Below, piece after piece: positions 21,951 through 29,765 of a stretch of 64,000 nt of DNA (within the stretch, counting starts at the first letter, position 1; each line of letters begins with the position of its first letter). The translations under genes and the position numbers were made by a program. Location of the stretch: NCBI RefSeq assembly GCF_002237555.1, contig NZ_CP022540.1, forward strand, positions 3,167,001 to 3,231,000. The letters run 5' to 3'. This DNA comes from Antarctobacter heliothermus (GTDB lineage: Bacteria; Pseudomonadota; Alphaproteobacteria; Rhodobacterales; Rhodobacteraceae). The notes under the pieces are model-generated. The model worked only from the letters and a program-made list of their open reading frames with translations. It made no database searches and was not told the origin of the DNA.

Positions 21951-22644
21951 CTTTCCACGGTTTTTCGTACTGGAAGTGCAGGACGTTTATGGTGTCCCAA
22001 TCCCAGAGGCCGGGCAGATTGAACCACAGGTATTGCAGCGTGTTGTAGCGGATCGGCAGCCCGTTCCAGTCGGGAAAGAAGTCCTGCAAAAAGGTCTGGT
22101 CAGTGCGCCGCCAGAAGGCGCCGGGCGTATCAAGCCGCGCCATCATCGCGTCAAAGGTGGCCCGCGCGGGGCGCGCGGTAAAGACGCCGGAGTTCATCCG
22201 GTGAAAATCCGCAAGGCTTTCATAGACGTTAGGGGCGGCGCAAAATTCGGGGTAGTCGAACAGCTTGTCGATGTTGCGCAGGACCAGCGTGTCAGCGTCC
22301 AGAAAGATCACGCGCTCATAAGGCAGTTGCCACAGGCGCAGCTTGCAGAAGTTGTCGAGCGGCGTGTGAAAGGCGGGTTTGGTGCCTTTGGTGAACGGTG
22401 CCTTGCCGTGCAGCGCCTGTTTCGCGTGGGCAGTGTTGAAAGCGTCAGAGGTGGGCAACAGGTCCACCTTTGTCAGCTGTGCGCCAAGTGTCCGTAGCGG
22501 CGCAAGCGCCGTTTCCGGCACGCCGCCGGTATGCAGCACAACCCGGTCGGCCTGCGTTCCCGTTACATTCAGAGAATGCAGCAAAGCCTTGGCACCCAAC
22601 GCGAAATCCGCGTTGGTTACCAAGGTCACATAAGCCCGGCTCAC
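21916..22644 (-). CDS. sqdD: sulfolipid glycosyltransferase SqdD, probable C-terminal frameshift
   Basis: Glycogenin-like (GT8) glycosyltransferase, expected to move sulfoquinovose from UDP-sulfoquinovose to its acceptor. 242 aa as read. FLDADTLVLRNID holds the DxD motif; MNSGVF and WNGLPIRYNTLQY are typical of the family. The start is the GTG at 22644, forming a GTGA overlap with the sqdB stop; no ATG fits without running into sqdB. The reading frame ends abruptly after FQYEKPWKDTTPKQIACAL, and a better C-terminus lies in another frame, so the annotated end is probably an artefact or mutation. Confidence 0.8.
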   Translation of the reverse strand: MSRAYVTLVTNADFALGAKALLHSLNVTGTQADRVVLHTGGVPETALAPLRTLGAQLTKVDLLPTSDAFNTAHAKQALHGKAPFTKGTKPAFHTPLDNFCKLRLWQLPYERVIFLDADTLVLRNIDKLFDYPEFCAAPNVYESLADFHRMNSGVFTARPARATFDAMMARLDTPGAFWRRTDQTFLQDFFPDWNGLPIRYNTLQYLWFNLPGLWDWDTINVLHFQYEKPWKDTTPKQIACAL

Positions 22645-23858
22645 GATACTGACCGCAGCGCCTTGCCCTCTGGGTCGTGGTCGACGCGGGTGCCGATGTC
22701 CTTGGTCCATGCGGACACGGCGGCGACGCGGCTGCGGTCGATGCGGTGGCTGTATTTCTTGGCCACATCGACAACCTCGGCCAGCAGGCCCTCTGCCAGC
22801 GTGATCGGGTTCAGACCCAGCGCGAGGAACTGGTCGTTCTTGACGATCAGATCATTCTCGGCGGCTTCTTTGCGGGGGTTGGGCAGGTATTTCACCGGGG
22901 TGCCGGTCAGGTCCGATACCTTTTCCGCCAGATCGCGGACGCGGTGCGTTTCTGTCATCTGGTTGAAAATGCGCACCCGTTCACCGGCCTCTGGCGCGTC
23001 GGCCAGCGCCAGTTCGATGCAGCGCACCGAGTCCTGAATGTGGATGAATGCCCGCGTCTGCCCGCCGGTGCCATGTACCGTCAGCGGATATCCGATGGCC
23101 CCCTGAATGAGAAAGCGGTTCAGAACGGTGCCGTAGTCGCCGTCATAGTCGAACCGGTTGATCAACTGTTCATGCCGGCGGGTCTGGTCGGTGTGGGTGC
23201 CCCAGACGATGCCCTGATGCAGATCGGTGATCCGCACGCCGTCGTTCTGGGCGTAGAACTGGAACAGGATCTGATCCAGTGATTTGGTCATGTGATAGAC
23301 TGAGCCGGGCCGCGTCGGGTACAGGATTTCTTGCGCTTTTGGGCCGTTGGGCGTGTCGATGGTGACGTCCAGATAGCCCTCGGGGATCGGCGCGCCGACA
23401 GAGGAATAGCCGTAAACGCCCATGGTGCCCAGATGCACCAGATGCGCGTCGCAGCCGGATTCCACCATCGCGGCCAGCAGGTTATGCGTGGCGCTGACAT
23501 TGTTGTTGACGGTGTAGACCTTGTGCCGGTCGGTCTTCATCGAATAGGGCGCGGCGCGCTGTTCGGCGAAATGGATGATCGCATCGGGGCGCACGTCCGA
23601 TAGCCACTGTTTGAGCCGCTCGAATTCCTTGGCAAGGTCCAGCAGGTGGAAATGGATGGTCTCACCGCTGGTCTGCTTCCAGATGCGACAGCGCTCCTGA
23701 ATCGAATCCATTGGGGTCAGCGATTGCACCCCCAGTTCGGTGTCGATCCAGCGGCGCGACAGGTTGTCGAGGATGTGGACCTCATGGCCCTGCGCAGAGA
23801 GGTGAAGGCAGGTGGGCCAGCCGACGAAACCGTCGCCGCCAAGGATTGCGATGCGCAT
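22641..23858 (-). CDS. sqdB: UDP-sulfoquinovose synthase
   Basis: Converts UDP-glucose and sulfite to UDP-sulfoquinovose, the head-group donor for sulfoquinovosyl diacylglycerol in membranes. 405 aa extended SDR. GGDGFVGWPTCLHLSAQGHEV is the NAD loop region; ELGVQSLTPMDSIQER and FAEQRAAPYSM are SqdB hallmarks. The catalytic Thr lies in LGTMGVYG, and Tyr/Lys in YHMTKSLDQ. LHQGIVWGT and TRAFIHIQDSVRC complete the pattern. The start follows a GAGGAGC site. First gene of the sqdBDC operon. Confidence 0.93.
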   Translation of the reverse strand: MRIAILGGDGFVGWPTCLHLSAQGHEVHILDNLSRRWIDTELGVQSLTPMDSIQERCRIWKQTSGETIHFHLLDLAKEFERLKQWLSDVRPDAIIHFAEQRAAPYSMKTDRHKVYTVNNNVSATHNLLAAMVESGCDAHLVHLGTMGVYGYSSVGAPIPEGYLDVTIDTPNGPKAQEILYPTRPGSVYHMTKSLDQILFQFYAQNDGVRITDLHQGIVWGTHTDQTRRHEQLINRFDYDGDYGTVLNRFLIQGAIGYPLTVHGTGGQTRAFIHIQDSVRCIELALADAPEAGERVRIFNQMTETHRVRDLAEKVSDLTGTPVKYLPNPRKEAAENDLIVKNDQFLALGLNPITLAEGLLAEVVDVAKKYSHRIDRSRVAAVSAWTKDIGTRVDHDPEGKALRSVS

Positions 23859-24213
23859 GGGCGTGCTCCTCTGGGTTGTGTTCGGGTGTGGTCACCCCGT
23901 TCTGATGACGGGGCTAGGCTGCCCCGACCGCGAAGTAAAATGAAGGTTTTGCAAAGATTGATGCAATGGTTTTCGCCGATTTCGGCGAAAAACTGCCTGT
24001 GTGCAATGGGGTCAGGGTGGAATTGATACATTGAAAGATCGTGTTTCGGCTTTTGCGAAAGCGTTCCGCCATTCAATGCGCGTGCGCGCACAGTGCATGT
24101 CCATTCATGCGGGGCGTCCGGGTCTTGGAGATGGGCGAGGCACCAATACCTTAACAGGGTCATTCAGTCCGAAATCACTCAGGCTTGGAAAAAGTCGATC
24201 AAGGAGCCACCCT
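23859..24213. other. intergenic region sqdB / alkene reductase
   Basis: A 355-bp divergent gap holding the promoters of sqdB (-) and the reductase (+). It contains a short stem CCCCGT...ACGGGG at 23895-23913 in the sqdB leader and the longer palindrome listed separately. No gene is visible. The AAGGAG ribosome site of the reductase is at 24201-24206. Confidence 0.6.
23970..23991. promoter_or_regulatory. inverted repeat TTTTCGCCGA-TT-TCGGCGAAAA
   Basis: Ten-base perfect arms around a TT centre, roughly midway between the divergent sqdB and reductase genes. The symmetry and position suit an operator for a dimeric regulator. A terminator is unlikely because neither gene ends here. Confidence 0.45.
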
Positions 24214-25308
24214 ATGTCCACCAGTCTTTTCGATCCGATCACCATTGGCGCTATCGCATTGCGCAACCGCGTGGTGATGGCACCCCTGACCCGCAACCGT
24301 GCGCTGGAAGGCGATGCGCCGATGGATATTCATGTCGAGTATTATCGTCAGCGCGCGGGTGCCGGCCTGATCATCACCGAGGCGTCTCAGATCTCGCCCG
24401 AGGGCAAGGGCTATGCCTGGACGCCGGGTATCTATAGCGACGCGCAGGTGGCCGGTTGGAAAAAGGTGACCGACGCCGTCCATGCCGAGGGCGGCAAGAT
24501 CGTCCTCCAGCTGTGGCACGTTGGCCGGATCAGCCATACCTCGTTGCAAGAGGGCGGCAAGGCTCCTGTTGCGCCCTCTGCCATCCGGGCCGAAGGGGTG
24601 CCGACCTTTGACGGTACACAGATGGTCGATGTGTCCGAGCCGCGCGCGCTGGATCTGGATGAGCTGCCGCGCATCGTCGAGGATTTCCGCAAGGCAACGC
24701 TGAACGCCAAGGCGGCGGGCTTTGACGGGGTCGAGGTGCATGGCGCCAATGGCTATCTGCTGGACCAGTTCCTCAAGGACGGCACCAACCTCCGCGATGA
24801 CGCCTATGGCGGATCGTTTGAGAACCGCGCCCGACTGCTGGGCGAGGTTCTGGATGCGGTTTCCGCTGCTTGGGATGCGGGCCATGTGGGGCTGCGCCTG
24901 TCGCCGTTCTCTGGGGCCAACGGGGCCGTGGACAGCGATCCCAAGGCGCTGGCAGAGTTTCTGGTCGATTTCGTGTCGGGCCGGGGGCTGGCCTATCTGC
25001 ACATGATCGAGGGTCAGACCGGCGGTCCGCGAGACATGCCCGACGGTGTCGATCTGGATGGGTTGAAGGCGCGGTTTGACGGCGCGTGGATGGCCAACAA
25101 CGGCTACGACCGCGACATGGCCATGACCCGCGTGGCGAACGGGCAGGCCGATCTGGTGGCTTTCGGTCGTCCCTATATCGCCAACCCCGATCTGGAACGC
25201 CGTTTGGAACTGGGCGCAGAGCTGAACGATCTGGACCCGGGCACGCTGTATGGTGGTGGGGCCAAAGGCTATACCGACTACCCGGCGCTGAGCGACAAGG
25301 CCGCCTGA
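24214..25308 (+). CDS. alkene reductase, old yellow enzyme family
   Basis: FMN-dependent NAD(P)H:enone reductase (NemA/OYE type) that reduces activated C=C bonds and nitro or nitrate-ester xenobiotics. 364 aa TIM barrel. Visible motifs are the N-terminal LFDPITIGAIALRNRVVMAP, QLWHVGRISH, and VHGANGYLLDQFLKDGTN with the substrate-binding His/Asn pair, followed by FENRARLLGEV. The start at 24214 has a good AAGGAG 8 bp upstream; an earlier in-frame ATG at 24001 lacks one. Commonly induced by electrophiles; the palindrome upstream could be the control site. Confidence 0.93.
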   Translation: MSTSLFDPITIGAIALRNRVVMAPLTRNRALEGDAPMDIHVEYYRQRAGAGLIITEASQISPEGKGYAWTPGIYSDAQVAGWKKVTDAVHAEGGKIVLQLWHVGRISHTSLQEGGKAPVAPSAIRAEGVPTFDGTQMVDVSEPRALDLDELPRIVEDFRKATLNAKAAGFDGVEVHGANGYLLDQFLKDGTNLRDDAYGGSFENRARLLGEVLDAVSAAWDAGHVGLRLSPFSGANGAVDSDPKALAEFLVDFVSGRGLAYLHMIEGQTGGPRDMPDGVDLDGLKARFDGAWMANNGYDRDMAMTRVANGQADLVAFGRPYIANPDLERRLELGAELNDLDPGTLYGGGAKGYTDYPALSDKAA

Positions 25309-25327
25309 CGCCTTTCGCCATGAAAAA

Positions 25328-25353
25328 GGCGCGTCCCGTCAGCGGGGCGCGCC
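25328..25353 (+). terminator. stem-loop after the alkene reductase gene
   Basis: GGCGCGTCCC-GTCAGC-GGGGCGCGCC, a ten-base stem with one G-U pair, 19 bp after the stop. No T-run, so termination would be weak. Confidence 0.45.
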
Positions 25354-25472
25354 CAGTCTCAGATCCGACAATCTTTTGGGCCGATCGGATTTGCCGGAAA
25401 ACCCCGCTTGCACGCCCGCGCGCCACGCGTCATGTTTGCCGGATAGAAGGGGCCAAGCCCGAACAGGCGACG

Positions 25473-25500
25473 CTTGAAATTGGACAGAAAAGGCCCACTT
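25473..25500 (+). promoter_or_regulatory. sigma-32 (RpoH)-type promoter of lon
   Basis: CTTGAA (25473-25478), 15-bp spacer, CCCACTT (25494-25500), 80 bp upstream of the lon start. This is close to the heat-shock sigma factor consensus, and lon is a classic heat-shock gene. Confidence 0.6.
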
Positions 25501-25580
25501 TTTGTTCTCCATGACCGGAGACGACCCAGATGTTGCCGCGAAGCGGGGCAGGGACGTCTTGCCAAGAACAGGACACGAGC

Positions 25581-27989
25581 ATGAAACAACCTCTCAATTC
25601 CTCCTATCCGGTGTTGCCGCTCAGGGACATCGTGGTGTTCCCGCATATGATCGTGCCGCTTTTTGTAGGGCGCGAAAAATCTGTGCGCGCCTTGGAAGAG
25701 GTGATGAACGACGACAAGCAGATCCTGCTGGCGTCGCAGATCGATCCCAGCATCGATGATCCCGGCACCGACGGTATCTTTAAGGCCGGCGTGCTGGCGA
25801 ATGTGCTGCAACTGCTGAAACTGCCCGATGGCACCGTCAAGGTGCTGGTCGAGGGCCAGACGCGTGTGCGCATCGAAGAATACATCGAAAACGACAACTA
25901 CTTTGAGGCCAAGGCCGAGTACCTGACAGAGATGCCCGGCGATACCGCCGCCATCGAAGCGCTGGTCCATACGGTCGCCGAAGAGTTTGAGCGTTATTCG
26001 AAGATCAAAAAGAACATCCCCGATGAGGCGCTGTCCGCCGTTGGTGAGGCGACTGAGCCTGCGCAACTGGCTGACCTTGTCGCCGGTCATCTGGGCGTGG
26101 AAGTCCACCAAAAGCAGGAATTGCTGGAAACGCTGTCCATCAGTGAGCGGCTGGAAAAGGTCTATGGCCTGATGCAGGGCGAACTGTCGGTCCTGCAGGT
26201 CGAGAAAAAGATCAAGACCCGCGTCAAGACCCAGATGGAGAAGACCCAGCGCGAATATTATCTGAATGAGCAAATGAAGGCCATTCAGAAGGAGCTGGGT
26301 GACGGCGAAGAGGGCGAAGGCGAAATCGCCGAGCTGGAAGAAAAGATTTCTGCCACCAAGCTGTCCAAGGAAGCCCGCGAAAAGGCCGATGCCGAGCTGA
26401 AAAAGCTCAAGAACATGTCGCCCATGTCCGCTGAGGCGACCGTGGTACGCAACTACCTAGACTGGATGCTCAGCATTCCGTGGGGCGTGAAAAGCCGTGT
26501 GAAAAAAGACCTGAACCGGGCGCAGGAGATCCTTGATGAGGATCACTACAGCCTTGAAAAGGTCAAAGAGCGGATGGTCGAGTATCTCGCCGTTCAGGCG
26601 CGGTCGAAAAAGCTCAAAGGTCCGATCCTTTGCCTTGTCGGCCCTCCGGGTGTCGGTAAGACCTCGCTTGGGAAATCCGTTGCCAAGGCCACGGGACGCG
26701 AGTTTATCCGTATCTCGCTGGGCGGCGTGCGTGACGAATCCGAGATCCGCGGCCACCGTCGGACCTACATCGGCTCTATGCCCGGCAAGATCATTCAGGC
26801 GCTGAAAAAGGCCAAAACCACCAACCCGCTTATCCTGCTCGACGAGATCGACAAGATGGGTCAGGATTTCCGTGGTGATCCGGCGTCGGCCATGCTGGAG
26901 GTGTTGGACCCCGAACAGAACGGCACGTTTGTCGACCACTATCTTGAGGTGGAATACGATCTGTCGAACGTGATGTTCGTGACCACGGCCAACAGCTATA
27001 ACATGCCGGGGCCGCTGCTTGACCGGATGGAGATCATTTCGCTTTCGGGCTACACCGAGGACGAAAAGATCGAAATCGCCAAGCGGCACTTGCTGGACAA
27101 GGTGATCAAGAACCACGGCCTGCGGAAGGGTGAAGTCACCATTCAGGACGACGCGTTGACCGACATCGTGCGCTACTACACGCGCGAGGCGGGCGTGCGG
27201 AATCTGGAACGTGAGATTGCCAAACTGGCGCGTAAAGCGGTGACCAAGATCGTCAAGAAAGAGACCGATCAGGTCACGATTTCAGCCGAGAACCTCTCTG
27301 ATTTCCTTGGCGTGAAGAAGTTCCGCTATGGTCTGGCCGAGGATGAGCATCAGGTTGGTGTCGTCACCGGGTTGGCGTGGACGTCGGTTGGTGGCGATCT
27401 GTTGCAGATCGAGGCGCTGAAGCTGCCGGGCAAGGGCCGGATGAAAACCACCGGCAAGCTGGGCGATGTGATGAAGGAATCCATCGATGCGGCGGCCTCT
27501 TATGTGCGCTCGATCTCGCCGCAAATCGGGGTGAAGCCGCCGAAGTTCGATAAGCTGGACATCCACGTCCACGTTCCGGACGGTGCAACACCCAAGGACG
27601 GGCCGTCGGCCGGTCTGGCCATGGTGACGTCGATCGTGTCGGTGCTGACGGGCATTCCGGTGCGCAAGGATATCGCCATGACGGGCGAAGTGTCCCTGCG
27701 TGGCAACGCGATGCCCATCGGTGGCTTGAAGGAAAAGTTGCTGGCGGCGCTGCGTGGCGGGATCAAGACCGTTCTCATCCCTGAGGAGAACGAAAAAGAT
27801 CTGGTCGAACTGCCAGACAACGTGAAACAGGGGCTGGAGATCATCCCGGTCAAACACGTCTCCGAGGTGCTGGACATCGCACTGATTTCCAAACCCGAAG
27901 CAGTGGATTGGGATGAGGCCGCGGAAGAGGCCGCTGCTGCCGCCAAGGCGCAGGCAGAAGCGACGGTGGCGAGCGCACGGGCGCACTGA
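25581..27989 (+). CDS. lon: ATP-dependent protease Lon
   Basis: Homo-oligomeric AAA+ serine protease that degrades misfolded and regulatory proteins in the cytoplasm. 802 aa. The N-terminal substrate domain is LPLRDIVVFPHMIVPLFVGR onward. Walker A is GPPGVGKT (about 354-361), with the sensor and Walker B region LLDEIDKMG. The C-terminal protease domain carries Ser676 (KDGPSAG) and Lys719 (GGLKEKLLAA). The start at 25581 gives a typical Lon N-terminus; the in-frame ATG at 25530 is less well placed. A heat-shock-like promoter lies upstream and a strong terminator downstream. Confidence 0.97.
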   Translation: MKQPLNSSYPVLPLRDIVVFPHMIVPLFVGREKSVRALEEVMNDDKQILLASQIDPSIDDPGTDGIFKAGVLANVLQLLKLPDGTVKVLVEGQTRVRIEEYIENDNYFEAKAEYLTEMPGDTAAIEALVHTVAEEFERYSKIKKNIPDEALSAVGEATEPAQLADLVAGHLGVEVHQKQELLETLSISERLEKVYGLMQGELSVLQVEKKIKTRVKTQMEKTQREYYLNEQMKAIQKELGDGEEGEGEIAELEEKISATKLSKEAREKADAELKKLKNMSPMSAEATVVRNYLDWMLSIPWGVKSRVKKDLNRAQEILDEDHYSLEKVKERMVEYLAVQARSKKLKGPILCLVGPPGVGKTSLGKSVAKATGREFIRISLGGVRDESEIRGHRRTYIGSMPGKIIQALKKAKTTNPLILLDEIDKMGQDFRGDPASAMLEVLDPEQNGTFVDHYLEVEYDLSNVMFVTTANSYNMPGPLLDRMEIISLSGYTEDEKIEIAKRHLLDKVIKNHGLRKGEVTIQDDALTDIVRYYTREAGVRNLEREIAKLARKAVTKIVKKETDQVTISAENLSDFLGVKKFRYGLAEDEHQVGVVTGLAWTSVGGDLLQIEALKLPGKGRMKTTGKLGDVMKESIDAAASYVRSISPQIGVKPPKFDKLDIHVHVPDGATPKDGPSAGLAMVTSIVSVLTGIPVRKDIAMTGEVSLRGNAMPIGGLKEKLLAALRGGIKTVLIPEENEKDLVELPDNVKQGLEIIPVKHVSEVLDIALISKPEAVDWDEAAEEAAAAAKAQAEATVASARAH

Positions 27990-28020
27990 TTGGCCACTGT
28001 CCGTCCCTGACATGAAACGC

Positions 28021-28054
28021 AAAACGCGCGGTGGTTGCCCTCCGCGCGTTTTTT
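28021..28054 (+). terminator. rho-independent terminator of lon
   Basis: AACGCGCGG / CCGCGCGTT stem with a ten-base loop and a T6 tract, 32 bp after the lon stop. Confidence 0.9.
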
Positions 28055-28097
28055 GTCGTTCGGGGCGTGCCCGGCTTTATGGGTCGTCGTGGGGAAA

Positions 28098-28205
28098 CTA
28101 GTGACTGCCGCCTCCGCCGGAATTGGCGGCGGTTGCAAGGATGACAATCAGCACGAGCGGGATAAGGAGACCGGCCCCCGAAGACGGGGCGGTCAGGCTC
28201 TTCAC
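28098..28205 (-). CDS. possible 35 aa single-span membrane protein
   Basis: A GTG-initiated minus frame encodes a protein whose middle, SSGAGLLIPLVLIVILATAA, is a convincing membrane segment, followed by a Gly-rich end (NSGGGGSH). The same Ser-Ser-x-x-Gly-Leu-Leu-Ile signature occurs in the 64 aa protein next door, which is the main reason to take it seriously. There is no clear signal peptide or ribosome site in front, so it may be the surviving 3' half of a duplicated gene. The flanks from 27990 to 28416 hold only two terminators. Confidence 0.35.
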   Translation of the reverse strand: MKSLTAPSSGAGLLIPLVLIVILATAANSGGGGSH

Positions 28206-28332
28206 AAGGCCCCGTGGGACGCAACAGCCACCTATGCCAGCAGGTTGGCGTCACGGCAGGTTTTCAAAGCGCGCATTGTTGAAGCGATTCTTGCGAACAG
28301 TCGGCGTCGGTGCCCTTTGGGTCAAAACGCAG

Positions 28333-28370
28333 AAAAGGGCCCCGCAGTCGTGCCACGAGGCCTTTTTTTT
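28333..28370. terminator. terminator-like hairpin with T8 tract
   Basis: AAAAGGGCC...GGCCTTTT stem with one mismatch, then eight T on the plus strand. On the minus strand it would end the 64 aa gene with a shorter T tract. Confidence 0.6.
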
Positions 28371-28416
28371 ATTAGTCTCGTCCCCGTGGTCCCCGGAACG
28401 CTTTTCGCGACTTGCC

Positions 28417-28611
28417 TTACTGGCTGACGGCGACGCCAAAGACCACGACCGTCATCAGGGCGATCAGCAATCCGCCGCTGCTGCTGGTCTGTTGTGTCTC
28501 AGCGACAATGACCGGTGGTGCGACATTAGGTTCGTCATAGCCCCCCGCGAATGCGGTTGTGGAGGTCGTGGCAGCGACCAGAAGACTTGCGGCAGCAATC
28601 GTCTTTTTCAT
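28417..28611 (-). CDS. small exported membrane protein
   Basis: 64 aa. MKKTIAAASLLVAATTSTTAFA is a textbook Sec signal peptide. The short mature part is polar, then SSSGGLLIALMTVVVFGVAVSQ forms a C-terminal membrane segment. The ATG at 28611 is favoured over one four codons upstream because GGAGA lies 6 bp before it. Such signal-plus-tail-anchor miniproteins are common in Rhodobacterales, but the function is not known to me. A hairpin lies downstream. The 214 bp between its start and the tRNA gene contain no other feature. Confidence 0.7.
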   Translation of the reverse strand: MKKTIAAASLLVAATTSTTAFAGGYDEPNVAPPVIVAETQQTSSSGGLLIALMTVVVFGVAVSQ

Positions 28612-28825
28612 GTTTTTCTCCAAGCCCAGGTAAAACGTGTGGAAAAGCGTGCATTGGAGATTCGTTGCAAGTCAAGCAACTGCTTGGCGCGATGTGAGAT
28701 TCGGATTCGGACTGTGCCGATGCTGCCGCGCCGACGCGGAGGCGGGCAGGGGCGATAATTGGGGGCATTTTTGCGCCGCCGCCCTCTTGCGCCGCGCGCA
28801 CTGTGGCGGTAATAGGACCGCCACC

Positions 28826-28900
28826 GGGTGATTAGCTCAGTGGTAGAGCGCTTCGTTCACATCGAAGATGTCAGGGGTTCAAATCCCTTATCACCCACCA
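28826..28900 (+). tRNA. tRNA-Val (anticodon CAC)
   Basis: 75-nt cloverleaf: acceptor GGGTGAT/ATCACCC, D arm GCTCAGTGGTAGAGC, anticodon arm CTTCG-TTCACAT-CGAAG with CAC at 34-36, T loop TTCAAAT and an encoded 3' CCA. It reads GUG valine codons. Confidence 0.95.
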
Positions 28901-29012
28901 TTTCTCCTCCGCTTGAACACAGCGCGCTATGACCAACGCGCGTTGAGACACGGTAGAGCCGACCGGCGGCAATTGGTTGCTGCCTGTTCGACACGGGGCA
29001 TGGCGCGCGACC

Positions 29013-29765
29013 CTAGCGGACGGAATTGATGGAACTGTCCAGCAGGTGACGCGTGTAGGGATCTTTGGCCTTACGCTTGCGCATGTCATCGACGGCCAAG
29101 ACCTCGACAAAGCGGCCCTCTTTCATCACGCCGATCCGTTCGCACAGATGTCCCACCACACCCAGATCGTGCGAGACCATCACATAGGTCAATTTGTGCT
29201 CTTCGCGCAGATCGGTCAGCAGGTTCAGGATCTCCGCCTGAACGGACACATCCAGCGCGGAGGTCGGCTCATCCAGCAGTAGGATCGACGGATCACAGGC
29301 CAGAGAACGCGCAATGGCGACGCGCTGGCGTTGTCCCCCGGACAATTGATGCGGATAACGAAAGCGAAAGCCCGCCCCAAGACCGACGTCGTCCAGCAAG
29401 CGACCGATGCGTTTGTCGACGTCCTGAACGCCGTGCAGACCCATCGCCTCTGACAGAACGCGATCAACCGTCTGGCGTGGATGGAGCGAGGCATAGGGAT
29501 CCTGAAAGACCATCTGAACCTTGCGGTAGAAGGCCTTGCTACGGCGCGTACCAAGGGCCTCTCCGGCGACTTTCATCTCTCCGGACCATGTTGGAACCAG
29601 TCCGGCGATGGCCCGCAGGATCGTCGATTTGCCAGAGCCGCTTTCCCCTACAAGGCCAAAGCTTTCGCCGTCGGCCACCTGAAAACTGACGTCTTTGACG
29701 GCCAGCGCGCGTTCGGCACCAGAGCCGAACCAGACGTCTAGATTGCGGATGTCGATGGCGCTCAT
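29013..29765 (-). CDS. dipeptide/oligopeptide ABC importer ATPase (DppF-like)
   Basis: 250 aa cytoplasmic ATPase of a peptide-type importer. Walker A GESGSGKST, signature LSGGQRQRVAIAR, Walker B ILLLDEPTSALD and H-loop VSHDLGVV are all intact. It is the second of two different ATPases, as in dpp/opp systems, and the last gene of its operon. Its start overlaps the stop of the first ATPase gene by four bases. The C-terminal peptide-transporter extension is present but short (DPYTRHLLDSS). Confidence 0.92.
   Translation of the reverse strand: MSAIDIRNLDVWFGSGAERALAVKDVSFQVADGESFGLVGESGSGKSTILRAIAGLVPTWSGEMKVAGEALGTRRSKAFYRKVQMVFQDPYASLHPRQTVDRVLSEAMGLHGVQDVDKRIGRLLDDVGLGAGFRFRYPHQLSGGQRQRVAIARSLACDPSILLLDEPTSALDVSVQAEILNLLTDLREEHKLTYVMVSHDLGVVGHLCERIGVMKEGRFVEVLAVDDMRKRKAKDPYTRHLLDSSINSVR

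Noticed and set aside
27364..28254. Several minus frames over the end of lon and its terminator
   Set aside because: They read through a clear terminator hairpin and have Arg/Pro-rich shadow composition.
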